Assembly: GCF_018613605.1 (NCBI RefSeq)
Contig: NZ_JAGGPU010000016.1
Coordinates: 62,001-126,000 of the forward strand
Length of the DNA stretch: 64,000 nt
Reading direction: 5' to 3'
Source: Pedobacter sp. ISL-64
GTDB taxonomy: Bacteria; Bacteroidota; Bacteroidia; Sphingobacteriales; Sphingobacteriaceae
The position numbers and the translations under genes were made by a program. The notes below the pieces were generated by a model. It did not search any database, was not told where the DNA came from, and saw only the letters and a list, made by a program, of their open reading frames with translations. Position 1 is the first letter of the stretch. Every line of letters starts with the position of its first letter. Below are positions 42,365-52,616 of this stretch, one piece after another.

Positions 42365-45300
42365 ATGGAAAAAAGTTACCTAAAATGGTCGCCAGGATTC
42401 TTCGCAATTTTGTTGATCCCATTTCTGCTGCTCTTATTTACAGAAATGGCGCAGGCACAAAACAAACGGTATACCATAAGCGGTAAGGTTACCGATGCCG
42501 CAAATAATAGCCCTGTTCCAGGTGCAGTTGTGAAAATTATCAATACAAATCTCGTAACAAGCACAAGTTCGAGTGGAACGTATAGCTTTTCGGTTGATTT
42601 AGCCCCTGGTAAATACCAGATTCAGATTTCTTTTATCGGCTTTAAATCGAATATCGAAACGGTAACACTTGGCGATAATACCACAGTTCAGGCAAATAGT
42701 GCTTTAAGTGGCGATGCCGTGGGGCTCGATGAGGTAATTGTTACGGGTACCTCTCAAGGAACTACCCGTAAACAGCTCGGTAGTTACGTGAGTACCGTAA
42801 AAGGTGATGATTTAAACAAGGCGCCTAGTGGAAATGCGCTGGCGTCATTACAAGGTAAAACACCCGGCGCACAAATCAGCCAAAATTCTGGAGACCCAGC
42901 GGGTGGAATTTCTGTTCGTTTAAGGGGGGTGAGCTCGGTTAACTCATCATCAGAGCCACTTTACATCATTGATGGCGTAATTGTAAACAATTCTACAACC
43001 AGAGTAACCAATACATCAGCCAATTATGATGGCGGAAACTTTGTCGGAAGTATTGGGCAAAACCGGATGGTGGATATTAGTCCGGCAGATATTGATCATA
43101 TTGAGGTTTTAAATGGTGCGGCAGCTGCAGCAATTTATGGATCGAGGGCAAATGCGGGGGTAATCCAGATTTTCACCAAGAGAGGTAAAACCGGCGAGCC
43201 CCAAGTGAGCTTTAGTACAAGTCTAACCATAAGCGAGCTACGTAAGCAAATTGAAGTAAACCAGGCGCCTTTTAGGTTTGGGGATAATGCGAACTCTGTA
43301 ACGCAAGATGTCATTCAAACAGTTCCACCCACTCCTGGTGCCACTCCTGTTTTACAGACCGCAAAAACTCCGGTAACCAGGTATAATTACCAGGATTATA
43401 TTTTCAGGACAGGTATTGGTACAGATAATTCAGTTTCAGTTTCTGGAGGTAATGACAACACTAAATTCTATACCTCGGCTGGTTATTTCTCAAATCAGGG
43501 AATCATAAAAAACACGGATTTTAAAAGAATGAACTTCAGGGCAAATCTTGATCAAAAAATTAATAACTGGGCAAAGATGACAGCTGGTTTTAACTATGTG
43601 CATAGCGATGCCAATGAAAAACCAGATGGTAATTCATTCTTTTCACCAATGAACTCTGTAACCATTATTGGTAACTTTCACGATATTTTTGCAACAGATA
43701 TATTGGGCAATTTAAAAGCTGTTGGAGAACGCGGTCGTGTTAATCCAGTTTCTGTTATTGAAGATATCAAGCAGCGCCAGTTTACCAATCGCATTATTGC
43801 CAATCTAGGTTTAAAGCTCAATCCCGTAAAAAACCTGACTATCGATTATACCATGGGGGTTGATAATTCCATTCAAAATGGAACAACATTTATTCCGCCC
43901 TTTACTTATAATGTGAGTACAGGTTTTTATGGTGGTGGAGCTAGTTTAGACCCATCATTAAATGGTTATGCCAGTGCGGCAAATGCAACAACTACACTGT
44001 TTAATAATGAATTAAATTTCACCTATGATGCAAAAATATCTGACTTATTAAGTTCGACAACACAATTAGGTGGATCTTATCAGTATCAGAAAGATTTGTT
44101 TAGTTTGTTAAATGGCAGGGGGCTTGCGCCACTTATTCAGACGGTTAATGGGGCGAGTACGATACTTCCCAATAATGATAACCGTTCAGAATTCTCAATA
44201 AGCGGGGCCTATTTACAACAGAATTTTAAATATAAAGACCATCTTTTTGTTACGGGAGCAATCAGGGTCGATCAATCAACTGTTTTTGGTGAAGGCAACG
44301 GAACACAATTTTATCCAAAAGCAAATGTAAGTTATGTGTTGTCGTCTGCTAATTATTGGAAGGATCTTGGTGTTTCATCTTGGTGGAATGCATTTAAACT
44401 TCGGGCGGCGTATGGCGAATCGGGTAATTTAACTGGCATCGGTGCTTACGATCGTTTTAATGTGTATCTACCTAGCGCCTTAAACAGCAAAACATCACTG
44501 GCATCCAGCAGTACGCTTGCTAATACTGATGTTAAACCAGAGCGTCAAAAAGAATTGGAGTTAGGTACAGATATGTCGTTTTTTAATAACCGTTTGGGCC
44601 TAACATTTAGCTGGTACAATAAAAGCGTTAAAGATTTATTATTGGGAGTGGTAATTGCTCCAACCACAGGGTATTCCAGCCTTTTGGATAATATTGGTGG
44701 ATCGCTTAAAAACAAAGGGATAGAGCTCATGCTTACAGGAGTACCATTAAAAACCCAAGATTTTACCTGGACATCAACGCTAATCTACAACAGAAATAGA
44801 AATAAAATTGTAGGTTCAGGTGCACAAAGATTAATTTCAACCAATGCTGGTGCGCCTGTTTCTATCACTGACGGTTATCCGGTAGGTGTTTTTTATGGGA
44901 CATATTTTGAGCGGACAGCAAGTGGAGATATTGCGACAAACCCTGCTGGTATTCCTTTAACTGCAGGTCAAGCCGCAGGTAATGTTTTGCGTAAAGTAAT
45001 CGGCGATCCGAACCCAGATTATACAGGGTCTTTTGTTAACGATTTTACTTACAAAAAATTGAGCTTACACATTCAACTGGATGCTGTTCAAGGAGGGGAC
45101 GTTTGGAACGCAGATTGGAGAACACGTCAAGGTGTAGGCAATGGAAAAGTTGCCGAAGCAGAGCAGCTTGGCCAATTGCCTAGAGGCTATGTGGCTGGTG
45201 CGTACAATGTAGAAGAGTGGCGTATTGATGATGGATCTTTTGTGAAATTGAGAGAGATTTCTTTGAGCTATAATATTGGCCAGGTTAAATTTATTAAAAA

Positions 45301-45466
45301 TTTAACTGTTAATCTTAGTGGAAGGAATCTGATTTCGTGGGATAATTACAAAGGCTACGATCCTGAGCTGAACTCTGGTGGTCAATCCACAATTTTGAGA
45401 AATATCGATTTTGGCTCTGTGCCTATTCCACGTACTTTTTCTTTCGGTTTACAAGCTAAGTTTTAA
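42365..45466 (+). CDS. SusC/RagA family TonB-dependent transporter (first of three)
   Basis: This outer-membrane transporter of 1033 residues takes up oligosaccharides or other nutrients with its SusD partner, using TonB energy. A signal peptide is followed by a carboxypeptidase-regulatory-like domain (ISGKVTDAANNSPVPGAVVKI), the plug (LDEVIVTGTSQGTTRKQLG, SVRLRGVSSVNSSSEPLYIIDGVIVNN) and a 22-strand barrel ending FSFGLQAKF. The partner SusD gene starts 28 bp downstream. It diverges in sequence from the other two SusC proteins. The substrate is unknown; no glycoside hydrolase lies in the unit, though amino-sugar genes adjoin it. Confidence 0.95.
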   Translation: MEKSYLKWSPGFFAILLIPFLLLLFTEMAQAQNKRYTISGKVTDAANNSPVPGAVVKIINTNLVTSTSSSGTYSFSVDLAPGKYQIQISFIGFKSNIETVTLGDNTTVQANSALSGDAVGLDEVIVTGTSQGTTRKQLGSYVSTVKGDDLNKAPSGNALASLQGKTPGAQISQNSGDPAGGISVRLRGVSSVNSSSEPLYIIDGVIVNNSTTRVTNTSANYDGGNFVGSIGQNRMVDISPADIDHIEVLNGAAAAAIYGSRANAGVIQIFTKRGKTGEPQVSFSTSLTISELRKQIEVNQAPFRFGDNANSVTQDVIQTVPPTPGATPVLQTAKTPVTRYNYQDYIFRTGIGTDNSVSVSGGNDNTKFYTSAGYFSNQGIIKNTDFKRMNFRANLDQKINNWAKMTAGFNYVHSDANEKPDGNSFFSPMNSVTIIGNFHDIFATDILGNLKAVGERGRVNPVSVIEDIKQRQFTNRIIANLGLKLNPVKNLTIDYTMGVDNSIQNGTTFIPPFTYNVSTGFYGGGASLDPSLNGYASAANATTTLFNNELNFTYDAKISDLLSSTTQLGGSYQYQKDLFSLLNGRGLAPLIQTVNGASTILPNNDNRSEFSISGAYLQQNFKYKDHLFVTGAIRVDQSTVFGEGNGTQFYPKANVSYVLSSANYWKDLGVSSWWNAFKLRAAYGESGNLTGIGAYDRFNVYLPSALNSKTSLASSSTLANTDVKPERQKELELGTDMSFFNNRLGLTFSWYNKSVKDLLLGVVIAPTTGYSSLLDNIGGSLKNKGIELMLTGVPLKTQDFTWTSTLIYNRNRNKIVGSGAQRLISTNAGAPVSITDGYPVGVFYGTYFERTASGDIATNPAGIPLTAGQAAGNVLRKVIGDPNPDYTGSFVNDFTYKKLSLHIQLDAVQGGDVWNADWRTRQGVGNGKVAEAEQLGQLPRGYVAGAYNVEEWRIDDGSFVKLREISLSYNIGQVKFIKNLTVNLSGRNLISWDNYKGYDPELNSGGQSTILRNIDFGSVPIPRTFSFGLQAKF

Positions 45467-45494
45467 TTTATTGGAAAAAATAAATCATATTAAG

Positions 45495-46802
45495 ATGAAA
45501 AATTCAAGATCAAAATATATTCGCTACACATTTTTCTTTGCAATGGCCCTTTCACTGGCTGCTTGTAAAAAGGAATATTTAAATCCTAACGGTGCTGTAG
45601 CTGATGATGTGCTCCTTTCTGCAAGAGGTTTGACCGGGATTACGGTTGGTCTTCAGAAAAATTTCTCCACAACAAGAGCGGGGCTCATGTATGCAGCAAT
45701 TACTGTTAATGGCATTACTACTAATGAGTTAATTTCTGTTAATACAGGAAATACCAACGAAGACCGGCTGATGACGGGAGGAGTGCAGGTAGATGGTACA
45801 AATTCAGTGTTACTAAATGTTTGGACCAGTTCAAATAAAATCATTTTTGATGCAGATAATGTGATCAATAATGCCGCTAATCTTGCCGATAAAGGTTTGG
45901 CTTCGGGCTTAATTGCACATGCTAGTATTTTTAAAGCCTTGGCATTGGGTAATTTGTCGGAATTTTGGGAAAAAGTTCCAAACGGAACTGGGCAGAACGT
46001 AACTTTTATTACAAGGACAGATGGTTTTAACAAAGCTATTGCAACTATTGATAACGCTTTGGCCTTAATTGCAGCAAACCCAATCAGCACCTCGTTTTTA
46101 AGCAATATTCCTACGGGAGTAGATATCCCGAATACGCTCAATGCTTTAAAGGCTCGTTATGCGTTGTTTGTTGGCAATTATGCCCTTGCATTAAGTAGTG
46201 CCAATGCTGTTGATTTAACTAAAAGGTCGGCGCTAACTTATGACGCGCAAAATCTTAATCCCATTTTTGAGATTGCTACCTCTACGAATAATGTAATTCA
46301 GCCAAAAAATATAAATTTAGGGCAAACTGGTGCTAATACCCCGGATGTAGGCGATGCGAGGATTCCATTTTATACGGCAATTAGCACGACAGTGCGCATC
46401 AATGGTTTTGGTGCGGCTAGCTTAACGCCAATTCCAGTTTATCTTCCTGGTGAAATGACATTAATTAAGGCTGAGGCGTATGCCCGCCAGGCTACTCCTG
46501 ACCTAGCCTCATCATTAACTGAGCTGAATAAGGTAGTAACACGCCCTGCAACAGGAAATGTGCTCGATGCTAATTATGGAATGGGCGCAGCATTGGCAGC
46601 ACTAACCGGACCTTATACACAGCAACAGCTTTTAGATCTGATTTACAAACACCGTTGCATTGAGCTTTTCATGTCAGGGCTAAAACTTGAGGATATGAGA
46701 AGATTTAATCAGCCTTTAGCTGATCGCAAGCGTAATTTTTTCCCTTATCCTTTCGCAGAAAGAGATAACAATACCAATACCCCTGCGGATCCAACTTTCT
46801 AG
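45495..46802 (+). CDS. SusD/RagB family lipoprotein (first)
   Basis: SusD-type lipoproteins cap the SusC channel on the cell surface and bind the incoming nutrient. I start it at the ATG at 45495 (435 residues), where KKEYLN follows a lipobox-bearing signal (FFFAMALSLAACKKEYLN); an earlier in-frame ATG inside susC does not form a signal. SusD helical features include GLASGLIAHASIFKALALGNL and the C-terminal IYKHRCIELFMSGLKLEDMRRFNQPLADRKRNF. At 435 residues it is short for the family. It pairs with the preceding susC. A bidirectional hairpin repeat separates it from the DeoR gene. Confidence 0.9.
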   Translation: MKNSRSKYIRYTFFFAMALSLAACKKEYLNPNGAVADDVLLSARGLTGITVGLQKNFSTTRAGLMYAAITVNGITTNELISVNTGNTNEDRLMTGGVQVDGTNSVLLNVWTSSNKIIFDADNVINNAANLADKGLASGLIAHASIFKALALGNLSEFWEKVPNGTGQNVTFITRTDGFNKAIATIDNALALIAANPISTSFLSNIPTGVDIPNTLNALKARYALFVGNYALALSSANAVDLTKRSALTYDAQNLNPIFEIATSTNNVIQPKNINLGQTGANTPDVGDARIPFYTAISTTVRINGFGAASLTPIPVYLPGEMTLIKAEAYARQATPDLASSLTELNKVVTRPATGNVLDANYGMGAALAALTGPYTQQQLLDLIYKHRCIELFMSGLKLEDMRRFNQPLADRKRNFFPYPFAERDNNTNTPADPTF

Positions 46803-46809
46803 CAAAATG

Positions 46810-46902
46810 AAAGAGGTTGTATCATAAACACAATTTCAGCTCAAATACTGTCCACAGGAGTCCTTTGGACAGGGTGACAAATCTGTATGATACAACCTCT
46901 TT
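46810..46902. repeat. MITE-like element with GAGGTTGTATCATA ends, also a bidirectional terminator
   Basis: AAAGAGGTTGTATCATA (46810-46826) is perfectly inverted at 46886-46902, a 17-bp stem. Inside, CTGTCC (46849-46854) and GGACAG are a second hairpin, followed by GTGACAAAT. The ends match the element at 25385-25508. It fills the gap between the convergent susD and deoR genes, and poly-T flanks on both sides suit termination of both. Confidence 0.65.
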
Positions 46903-47649
46903 TTATAAAATATTCAATTCCTTTTCGCGGTAACGCGAAAGTGATTCATGGTCTAAATCTAATTCAGTTATCAGATAACTAATGCTTTCTATCGGGCAAA
47001 CCCTTAATCTTAAAGCAATATCCAGCTTTTCGGAAATACAAAGTACAGCGGTTTTTTTTGCACAGGCTAACATGGCTTTTTTAAGCTGGTTAATTTCCCA
47101 GTAGGTATCTGTTAGGCCTTCATCGGGATGGATGGCGCTGGTTCCCATCAGGCATAAATCGGCCTTGATTTCAGATAACTGTGTAATTACTTGTCCGCCG
47201 TAAGTAACTTGCGAATTTTTCGAAAATAAGCCTCCAATTAAAATCACTTCGATATTATTGTATTTAGCGAGCTCTACAGCAACCAGCGGACTAATGGTGA
47301 AAAATGTAGCAGATAGGCCCTGCGGAAGTCGTTTAACAAATTCTAAAATCGTTGTTCCTCCTCCGGTTAAAACTACCATGCCGTCTTTTATCAACTGAAC
47401 GGCTTTTTTGCCAATCGCAATCTTGCTATCTCTGGCATAAACCGTACTATCGTCAAAAGAACTGTGATAAGATTTCGATAAAGCGCCTCCATGAACCTTA
47501 TAAAGCAAGTTTTCATCAACAAGCTCTTGTAAATCCCGTCTGATTGTATCTTCCGAAACATTAAGTAACTGCACTAAGTCGGATGTTAGAACACGGTTAT
47601 GCAGGTTAATCTGGCGCATGATGAAGTCGTGACGTTCTTTTTTCAGCAT
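46903..47649 (-). CDS. DeoR/GlpR family transcriptional regulator
   Basis: This 248-residue repressor has an N-terminal winged helix (MLKKERHDFIMRQINLHNRV, LNVSEDTIRRDLQELVDENLLYKVHGGAL) and a C-terminal DeoR sugar-phosphate-sensing domain (MVVLTGGGTTILEFVKRLP, EVILIGGLFSKNSQVTYGG, LCLMGTSAIHPDEGLTDTYW). DeoR-type regulators usually respond to phosphorylated sugars. Divergently adjoining the second susC, it is a likely regulator of the neighbouring susC genes, all of which carry related T-rich GCG motifs in their upstream DNA. Which sugar it senses is not known. Confidence 0.92.
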   Translation of the reverse strand: MLKKERHDFIMRQINLHNRVLTSDLVQLLNVSEDTIRRDLQELVDENLLYKVHGGALSKSYHSSFDDSTVYARDSKIAIGKKAVQLIKDGMVVLTGGGTTILEFVKRLPQGLSATFFTISPLVAVELAKYNNIEVILIGGLFSKNSQVTYGGQVITQLSEIKADLCLMGTSAIHPDEGLTDTYWEINQLKKAMLACAKKTAVLCISEKLDIALRLRVCPIESISYLITELDLDHESLSRYREKELNIL

Positions 47650-47702
47650 AAATCATTTGATTTTCTACGAATGTATAAAAAGATTTTAAAATTATATTAT
47701 TT

Positions 47703-47725
47703 GCGTTTTTATGCGTGTTTGTGCG
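47703..47725 (+). promoter_or_regulatory. 10-bp-phased GCG operator before the second susC
   Basis: Three GCG triplets at 47703, 47713 and 47723 are spaced exactly 10 bp apart with T-rich spacers (GCGTTTTTAT, GCGTGTTTGT, GCGATA). The same arrangement recurs at 53532-53554. It lies between the divergent deoR and susC genes and is a candidate DeoR binding array. Confidence 0.55.
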
Positions 47726-47762
47726 ATAAAGTTTTGTTTGTTAGCACAATAAATCTTTCCTA

Positions 47763-47797
47763 TTTGTTTTTATTTTCAAAAACATTCATCATATTTA
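47763..47797 (+). promoter_or_regulatory. Promoter of the second susC
   Basis: TTTG (47763-47766), a 23-bp spacer and CATATTTA (47790-47797, one mismatch to TANNTTTR) match the arrangement at 53580-53614 with identical spacing. A downstream GCGGTAATTT/GCACG pair at 47817 and 47827 resembles a further phased site. Confidence 0.5.
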
Positions 47798-47889
47798 CTT
47801 AACTAACATCAAAGCTGCGGTAATTTGCACGTTTGATAAACCGGAATACAAACAACAACTTCTAATAACCACTTTCTTACTAACAAATT

Positions 47890-50800
47890 ATGAAGAAAAA
47901 ACTATTCTTTAGTTTTATCGGTATGATTATGCTGTGTGCGCAAGTTTTCGCGCAACAGATAACGATTACCGGTAAGGTCAGCTCCGCTGACGGCCCCATT
48001 CCCGGCGTTTCTATCCGGGTGAAGGGAAGTACCGTGGTGTCACAATCCAATGGTAACGGAAATTATTCGATAAAGGCATTAAAAACCGATGTATTAACAT
48101 TTTCTTATGTTGGATACAAAAGTGTTGAAAGAGCTGTTGGTGCAAATAGCACGATTAATGTAACCCTTTCTGCTGATGCCAGCAATCTTAATGAGGTTGT
48201 GGTTACTGCCTATGGGATTGATCGCGATGCTAAATCGTTAGGCTATTCAACGCCAAAAGTTTCCGGATCCGAAGTTGCCGAAACCCAGAGAAACGATTTC
48301 TTTGGAGGCTTGCAAGGTCGTGTTCCAGGTTTATCGATTAACAGTACCAATGGAAACCCGGGAGCCTCTGCGCAGATTGTTTTACGAGGATTTGTATCGA
48401 TCAGCGGAGATAATAACGCACTGATTGTTGTAGATGGTGTGCCGATTAACAACAGTACATTAAATCAAACAAGAGAGCTAGTTTCGGGAGCCGCAAACAG
48501 AGACCAGGATTACTCTAACCGGGGGATGGATATTAACCCAAACGATATCGAAAGTTATGTAATAATGAAAGGGCCTGAGGCCACTGCGTTATATGGAAGT
48601 GCCGGTGCCAGTGGAGCAATTTTGATTACCACAAAAAAAGGTAAGGCTGGTCGCGGGAGTATTAATTATAATAATTCGTTTAGGGTAGAACAGTTGAATA
48701 AGTTTCCGGAAATACAGACTAAATACAATTCTGGCGTTTCTAATGGAGTTTACGATGGTGGAAGTTCTAACTTTTTTGGACCGGCATTTTTACCAAGTAC
48801 ACCGCTTTACGATAATATCCATAATTTTTTTGAAACAGGGTTTACACAAAAACACAACTTGTCTTTTGAGGGAGGAACTGAACAGTTCTCTTATCGCTGG
48901 TCTAACGAATACACCGATAGTAAAGGAACAATCCCTACAACAAGTTATAGGCGGATCTCATCGAGGATAACTGCTGTTGGTACCATCTCACCGATACTGA
49001 AACTAACAAGCACTTTCAACTACATCAATTCTAATAATGATAAGGCAAATAAAGGTGCTAACGGATCTTTGCTTCAGTTGATGCGGTTTAGTTCTGCTTA
49101 CGATGTTCAGAATTACCAAGATATCAACGGAAACAGGGTTCTGCATCTGGCAAGCATCTATTCGGAATTCGATAACCCGCTTTGGGATGTTGTTAAAAAT
49201 GTGAATAACGATAAAGTTAACAGGTTAATTGCAAATACGAATGTGGAGCTAAAGCCGACAAAATGGTTAAGGATTAATGGGATTATTGGAGCCGACATTG
49301 CCAATACCAAAGGATTGTCGGTATATCATGCTCAATCTTACCGGGGTTCGGGTTCTGCCGCAGCCCCGACAGGCGGAACGGTAATGACCTATGATCAGTT
49401 GACCAAGGTATTTAATGGATCGTTAACGGCTAGTGCCAAGCATAAATTTGGAGATTTTAACAATACCTATGTTATTGGTGCTACTTTTAACGATTATAAT
49501 TCTACTACCGATTCTCAGCGTGGTACGAATATGTATGATCCAAATTTTTACAGTATAAATAATACGCTGCCAACAACACAGCGTACATTAACCTATGTAA
49601 ACCGCTACCGTACAGTTGGTGCTTTTGCACAGGCCATAATGGGCTACAAAACCTTATTGTATTTAACCCTATCGGGTAGGGTTGATGGCGCTTCGCGGTT
49701 AATGCCAAACAATCCATATTTTGCCTATCCATCAGCAAGTTTGGCCTTTAATTTTACCGATCTGGCCACCGTTAAAACAGCTTTGCCATGGCTGGATAAT
49801 GGTAAGTTAAGAGCCTCATATGCATTAACAGGTAAAGAGCCCTGGAGAGAATATTCTACAGGTACAAACTACGAAGCTAAAAGATTTACAGGTGGTGGTT
49901 ATGCCTATTCGTACTATGGTGGTAACCCAGACTTAAAGCCGGAGGTATCTGAAAATTTCGAAATCGGTACTGAAATGCAATTTCTGAAAAACCGGATCGG
50001 ACTTGATTTTAATTATTACAACCTATTAAGTAGAGATCAGATCATTAACCCACGCTTAAGCTATGGTACAGGTTTCGTTTTAGAGATGATGAATGGGGGT
50101 ACGGTACGTAACCGTGGCATCGAAGTACAGTTAACAGGTAACCCGATAAAAGGAAAAGATTTTAACTGGAACACTACTTTTAACTTTACCCGCAATCGTG
50201 GCGTGGTATTATCGCTGGCAAATGAGCTTCCGGAACTTTACGAATCTGATACCTGGGTAATTGGTGAAATCAGGAGCGCAGTTCATCCTGGCTATAGTAC
50301 GGGTGCGATTAGCGGAACCAGGTTTGATAGAAATAATAGAGGGGATATCTTGATTAATACGTCCTCTGGTTTGCCAACAAGCTCTGATACACAATATTAT
50401 CCCATTGGAGACAGGAATCCAAAATTTACGCTAGGTTTTGTAAACAGATTTAGCTACAAAGGCTTTAATCTCTCTTTCTTATGGGATTTAAGATATGGTG
50501 GCGATGTAGTTAACGGTACCGAATACGCATCTTACATTAAAGGGATCAGTTTGAAAACCCTCGATAGAGAGCTGCCGCGCGTAATTAAAGGGGTTTTAGC
50601 CGATGGATTGCAAAATACGGACAATCCTACGGTTAATACGATTGCAGTAACACCATTTTATGCTTCTAACTACTACTCTCTGAACGTTTCGCCAGAAATG
50701 TTCGTGGAGCGGAACATCAAAACGCTGCGTTTAAGGGATGTTACTTTGGCATATGATTTTCCACCATCGCTGGTTAAACGCATCGGATTTATCCAGAGCT

Positions 50801-50973
50801 TCGGCGCATTTTTTACCTTAACCGATTCGATATTGATTACCAATTATTCAGGTGGCGACCCAGAGAGTAATGCAAATTCGCCAGGTGTTGGGGGGATTGG
50901 AGGTTTCGGTATCGATTATGGTAATGTTGGCAAACCGATAGGTTTTAATGTAGGATTTAGGGTTAAATTATAG
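47890..50973 (+). CDS. SusC/RagA family TonB-dependent transporter (second of three)
   Basis: This 1027-residue outer-membrane transporter has a signal peptide (KKKLFFSFIGMIMLCAQVFA), a carboxypeptidase-regulatory-like domain (ITGKVSSADGPIPGVSIRVK, IKALKTDVLTFSYVGYKS), the plug (NLNEVVVTAYGIDRDAKSLG, IVLRGFVSISGDNNALIVVD) and a barrel ending GFNVGFRVKL. The first 110 residues are very similar to those of the third SusC, including DGPIPGVSIRVKGS and IKALKTDVL, though the barrels differ. The SusD gene begins 8 bp after its stop codon. No glycoside hydrolase accompanies it. Confidence 0.95.
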   Translation: MKKKLFFSFIGMIMLCAQVFAQQITITGKVSSADGPIPGVSIRVKGSTVVSQSNGNGNYSIKALKTDVLTFSYVGYKSVERAVGANSTINVTLSADASNLNEVVVTAYGIDRDAKSLGYSTPKVSGSEVAETQRNDFFGGLQGRVPGLSINSTNGNPGASAQIVLRGFVSISGDNNALIVVDGVPINNSTLNQTRELVSGAANRDQDYSNRGMDINPNDIESYVIMKGPEATALYGSAGASGAILITTKKGKAGRGSINYNNSFRVEQLNKFPEIQTKYNSGVSNGVYDGGSSNFFGPAFLPSTPLYDNIHNFFETGFTQKHNLSFEGGTEQFSYRWSNEYTDSKGTIPTTSYRRISSRITAVGTISPILKLTSTFNYINSNNDKANKGANGSLLQLMRFSSAYDVQNYQDINGNRVLHLASIYSEFDNPLWDVVKNVNNDKVNRLIANTNVELKPTKWLRINGIIGADIANTKGLSVYHAQSYRGSGSAAAPTGGTVMTYDQLTKVFNGSLTASAKHKFGDFNNTYVIGATFNDYNSTTDSQRGTNMYDPNFYSINNTLPTTQRTLTYVNRYRTVGAFAQAIMGYKTLLYLTLSGRVDGASRLMPNNPYFAYPSASLAFNFTDLATVKTALPWLDNGKLRASYALTGKEPWREYSTGTNYEAKRFTGGGYAYSYYGGNPDLKPEVSENFEIGTEMQFLKNRIGLDFNYYNLLSRDQIINPRLSYGTGFVLEMMNGGTVRNRGIEVQLTGNPIKGKDFNWNTTFNFTRNRGVVLSLANELPELYESDTWVIGEIRSAVHPGYSTGAISGTRFDRNNRGDILINTSSGLPTSSDTQYYPIGDRNPKFTLGFVNRFSYKGFNLSFLWDLRYGGDVVNGTEYASYIKGISLKTLDRELPRVIKGVLADGLQNTDNPTVNTIAVTPFYASNYYSLNVSPEMFVERNIKTLRLRDVTLAYDFPPSLVKRIGFIQSFGAFFTLTDSILITNYSGGDPESNANSPGVGGIGGFGIDYGNVGKPIGFNVGFRVKL

Positions 50974-50981
50974 TGAACAAC

Positions 50982-52592
50982 ATGAAAATATTATATAAAC
51001 TATATATTGCTTCGGCAGTATTATTAATGGCTGGAGGATGTAAAAAATACCTCGATATCAATACAAACCCTGCTGTGCCACAAACCAGTAAGGCAGAACT
51101 GCTGCTGCCGCCAATTCTATTTCAAATGACAAACGGAACGTCACAGGATTATCGTTTTATCTGGAAAATTACGCAAAATCTTATTGGTGCATCAACTGAT
51201 GATGGATCTATTGCTTTTGAAAAACACACTTTTGTACGTTCGAGCGACAATGGAGGCGTAATCTGGAGAATGACCTATGTTGATTTGGGTTTGAACCTGG
51301 AGAATTTAATTAATGATGCAGTTGCCAATCAAAAATATGAGTATGCTGCAATTGGTTATGCCATTAAAGCTTGGGCCTATCAACAAACAACAGATTTGTA
51401 CGGGCCAATCATTTTGGATGAGGCGTTTACCCCTGGGATGTTAAGATTCCCTTACCATGATCAGCCAGAAGTATATGCAAAAGTGCGCTACTATTGCGAG
51501 CAATCGCTTAAGTATTCTACAATGAAGAGCCCGCTTAATTATGCTACACAATTGGCAAGTGTTACCGGTGATGGGATTTATAAAGGCGATATGACCAAAT
51601 GGAGAAAATTTGTGTATGCAATTTATGCATTACAGTACAGTCATCTGGTAAATAAACCAGAGTTTAAAGCCATGTACGCCGATAGTGTTGTTAAATACAC
51701 TGATTTATCTTTTGTCAACGAAACAGAATCAGCAACGGTTTATTTCTCTGCAGCAAGTACCGATGATACCAATCCATTCGGGCCCACATTGGGCTATATA
51801 AATCCATCTGGTACAACATCTACTTATTATGGTCGGATTTCGACCACGATCTTAAACTATCTTGCAGGTGGAGTGAGGGGAGTGCCTACCACAAATCCAA
51901 CAAGCTCACTCGATCCACGGTTGAGCAGGATGTTGCCGGCAAGTACGGCTACAGCTACTTTGGGCAGGTATATAGCCGGTGTTCCAACGCAGGGAAGCAG
52001 TACGTCTGGCCTTCCTATTGTTTTCGGCAGTATCCCAGCAGGGTCTACTACTTATAATGGAAAATATATTTTTGCCGATGCAGCAAGGTACCCAATCATG
52101 ACCTATTCGCAATTACAGTTCGCAAAAGCAGAAGCGTTGTTTTTACAGGGAAAAACAGCAGATGCTTTTACTGCATACAGGGCTGGTATATCTGGCCATA
52201 TGGTTTTTTGCAACACTTATGGCAGGGCTTCTAAAACCCCTGATCCTTTGATAACCGATGCCGAAATCAATACTTATTTGGCCTCTAATGAAGTTGCCCA
52301 AAGTGCCGCAACACTAACACTGGCCGACATCATGGGGCAAAAATACATTGCCCAATGGGGTTGGGCCGGTTTAGAGCAATGGTCTGATATCAGGAAGCAT
52401 CATTACAGTGCAACGGTCTTCAGGCAGTTCTATCAAATTCCTACAGCCGACCTTCTTTTAGGCGGGAAATATGCTTATCGATTCAGGCCACGTTACAATT
52501 CTGAATATGTTTGGAATAGTGAGGAGTTACGCAAGTGGGGCGGGTTAGACGTTGACTACATGACCAAAGAAACCTGGTTTAGCCAGCCATAA
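50982..52592 (+). CDS. SusD/RagB family lipoprotein (second)
   Basis: This surface lipoprotein binds the nutrient delivered to the second SusC. I begin it at ATG 50982 (536 residues), where MKILYKLYIASAVLLMAGGC gives a lipobox ending GGC. A GTG three codons earlier overlaps the susC stop codon and is less likely. It is followed by KKYLDINTNPAVPQTSKAELLLPP, a line typical of the SusD-like group often annotated as SusD/RagB. Features such as WGWAGLEQWSDIRKHHY are present. A DUF4397 lipoprotein gene follows after 24 bp on the same strand. Confidence 0.9.
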   Translation: MKILYKLYIASAVLLMAGGCKKYLDINTNPAVPQTSKAELLLPPILFQMTNGTSQDYRFIWKITQNLIGASTDDGSIAFEKHTFVRSSDNGGVIWRMTYVDLGLNLENLINDAVANQKYEYAAIGYAIKAWAYQQTTDLYGPIILDEAFTPGMLRFPYHDQPEVYAKVRYYCEQSLKYSTMKSPLNYATQLASVTGDGIYKGDMTKWRKFVYAIYALQYSHLVNKPEFKAMYADSVVKYTDLSFVNETESATVYFSAASTDDTNPFGPTLGYINPSGTTSTYYGRISTTILNYLAGGVRGVPTTNPTSSLDPRLSRMLPASTATATLGRYIAGVPTQGSSTSGLPIVFGSIPAGSTTYNGKYIFADAARYPIMTYSQLQFAKAEALFLQGKTADAFTAYRAGISGHMVFCNTYGRASKTPDPLITDAEINTYLASNEVAQSAATLTLADIMGQKYIAQWGWAGLEQWSDIRKHHYSATVFRQFYQIPTADLLLGGKYAYRFRPRYNSEYVWNSEELRKWGGLDVDYMTKETWFSQP

Positions 52593-52616
52593 TTTTTTAA
52601 TTTAAAAAATATCAAG

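Noticed and set aside
47703..47725. GCG triplets as a codon repeat or a tandem-repeat tract
   Set aside because: They lie in a non-coding gap, only three units are present, and the same arrangement recurs upstream of another susC, which fits an operator better.
50973..50981. GTG start for the second susD overlapping the susC stop codon
   Set aside because: The signal peptide and lipobox begin at the ATG at 50982. The three extra residues are not needed.
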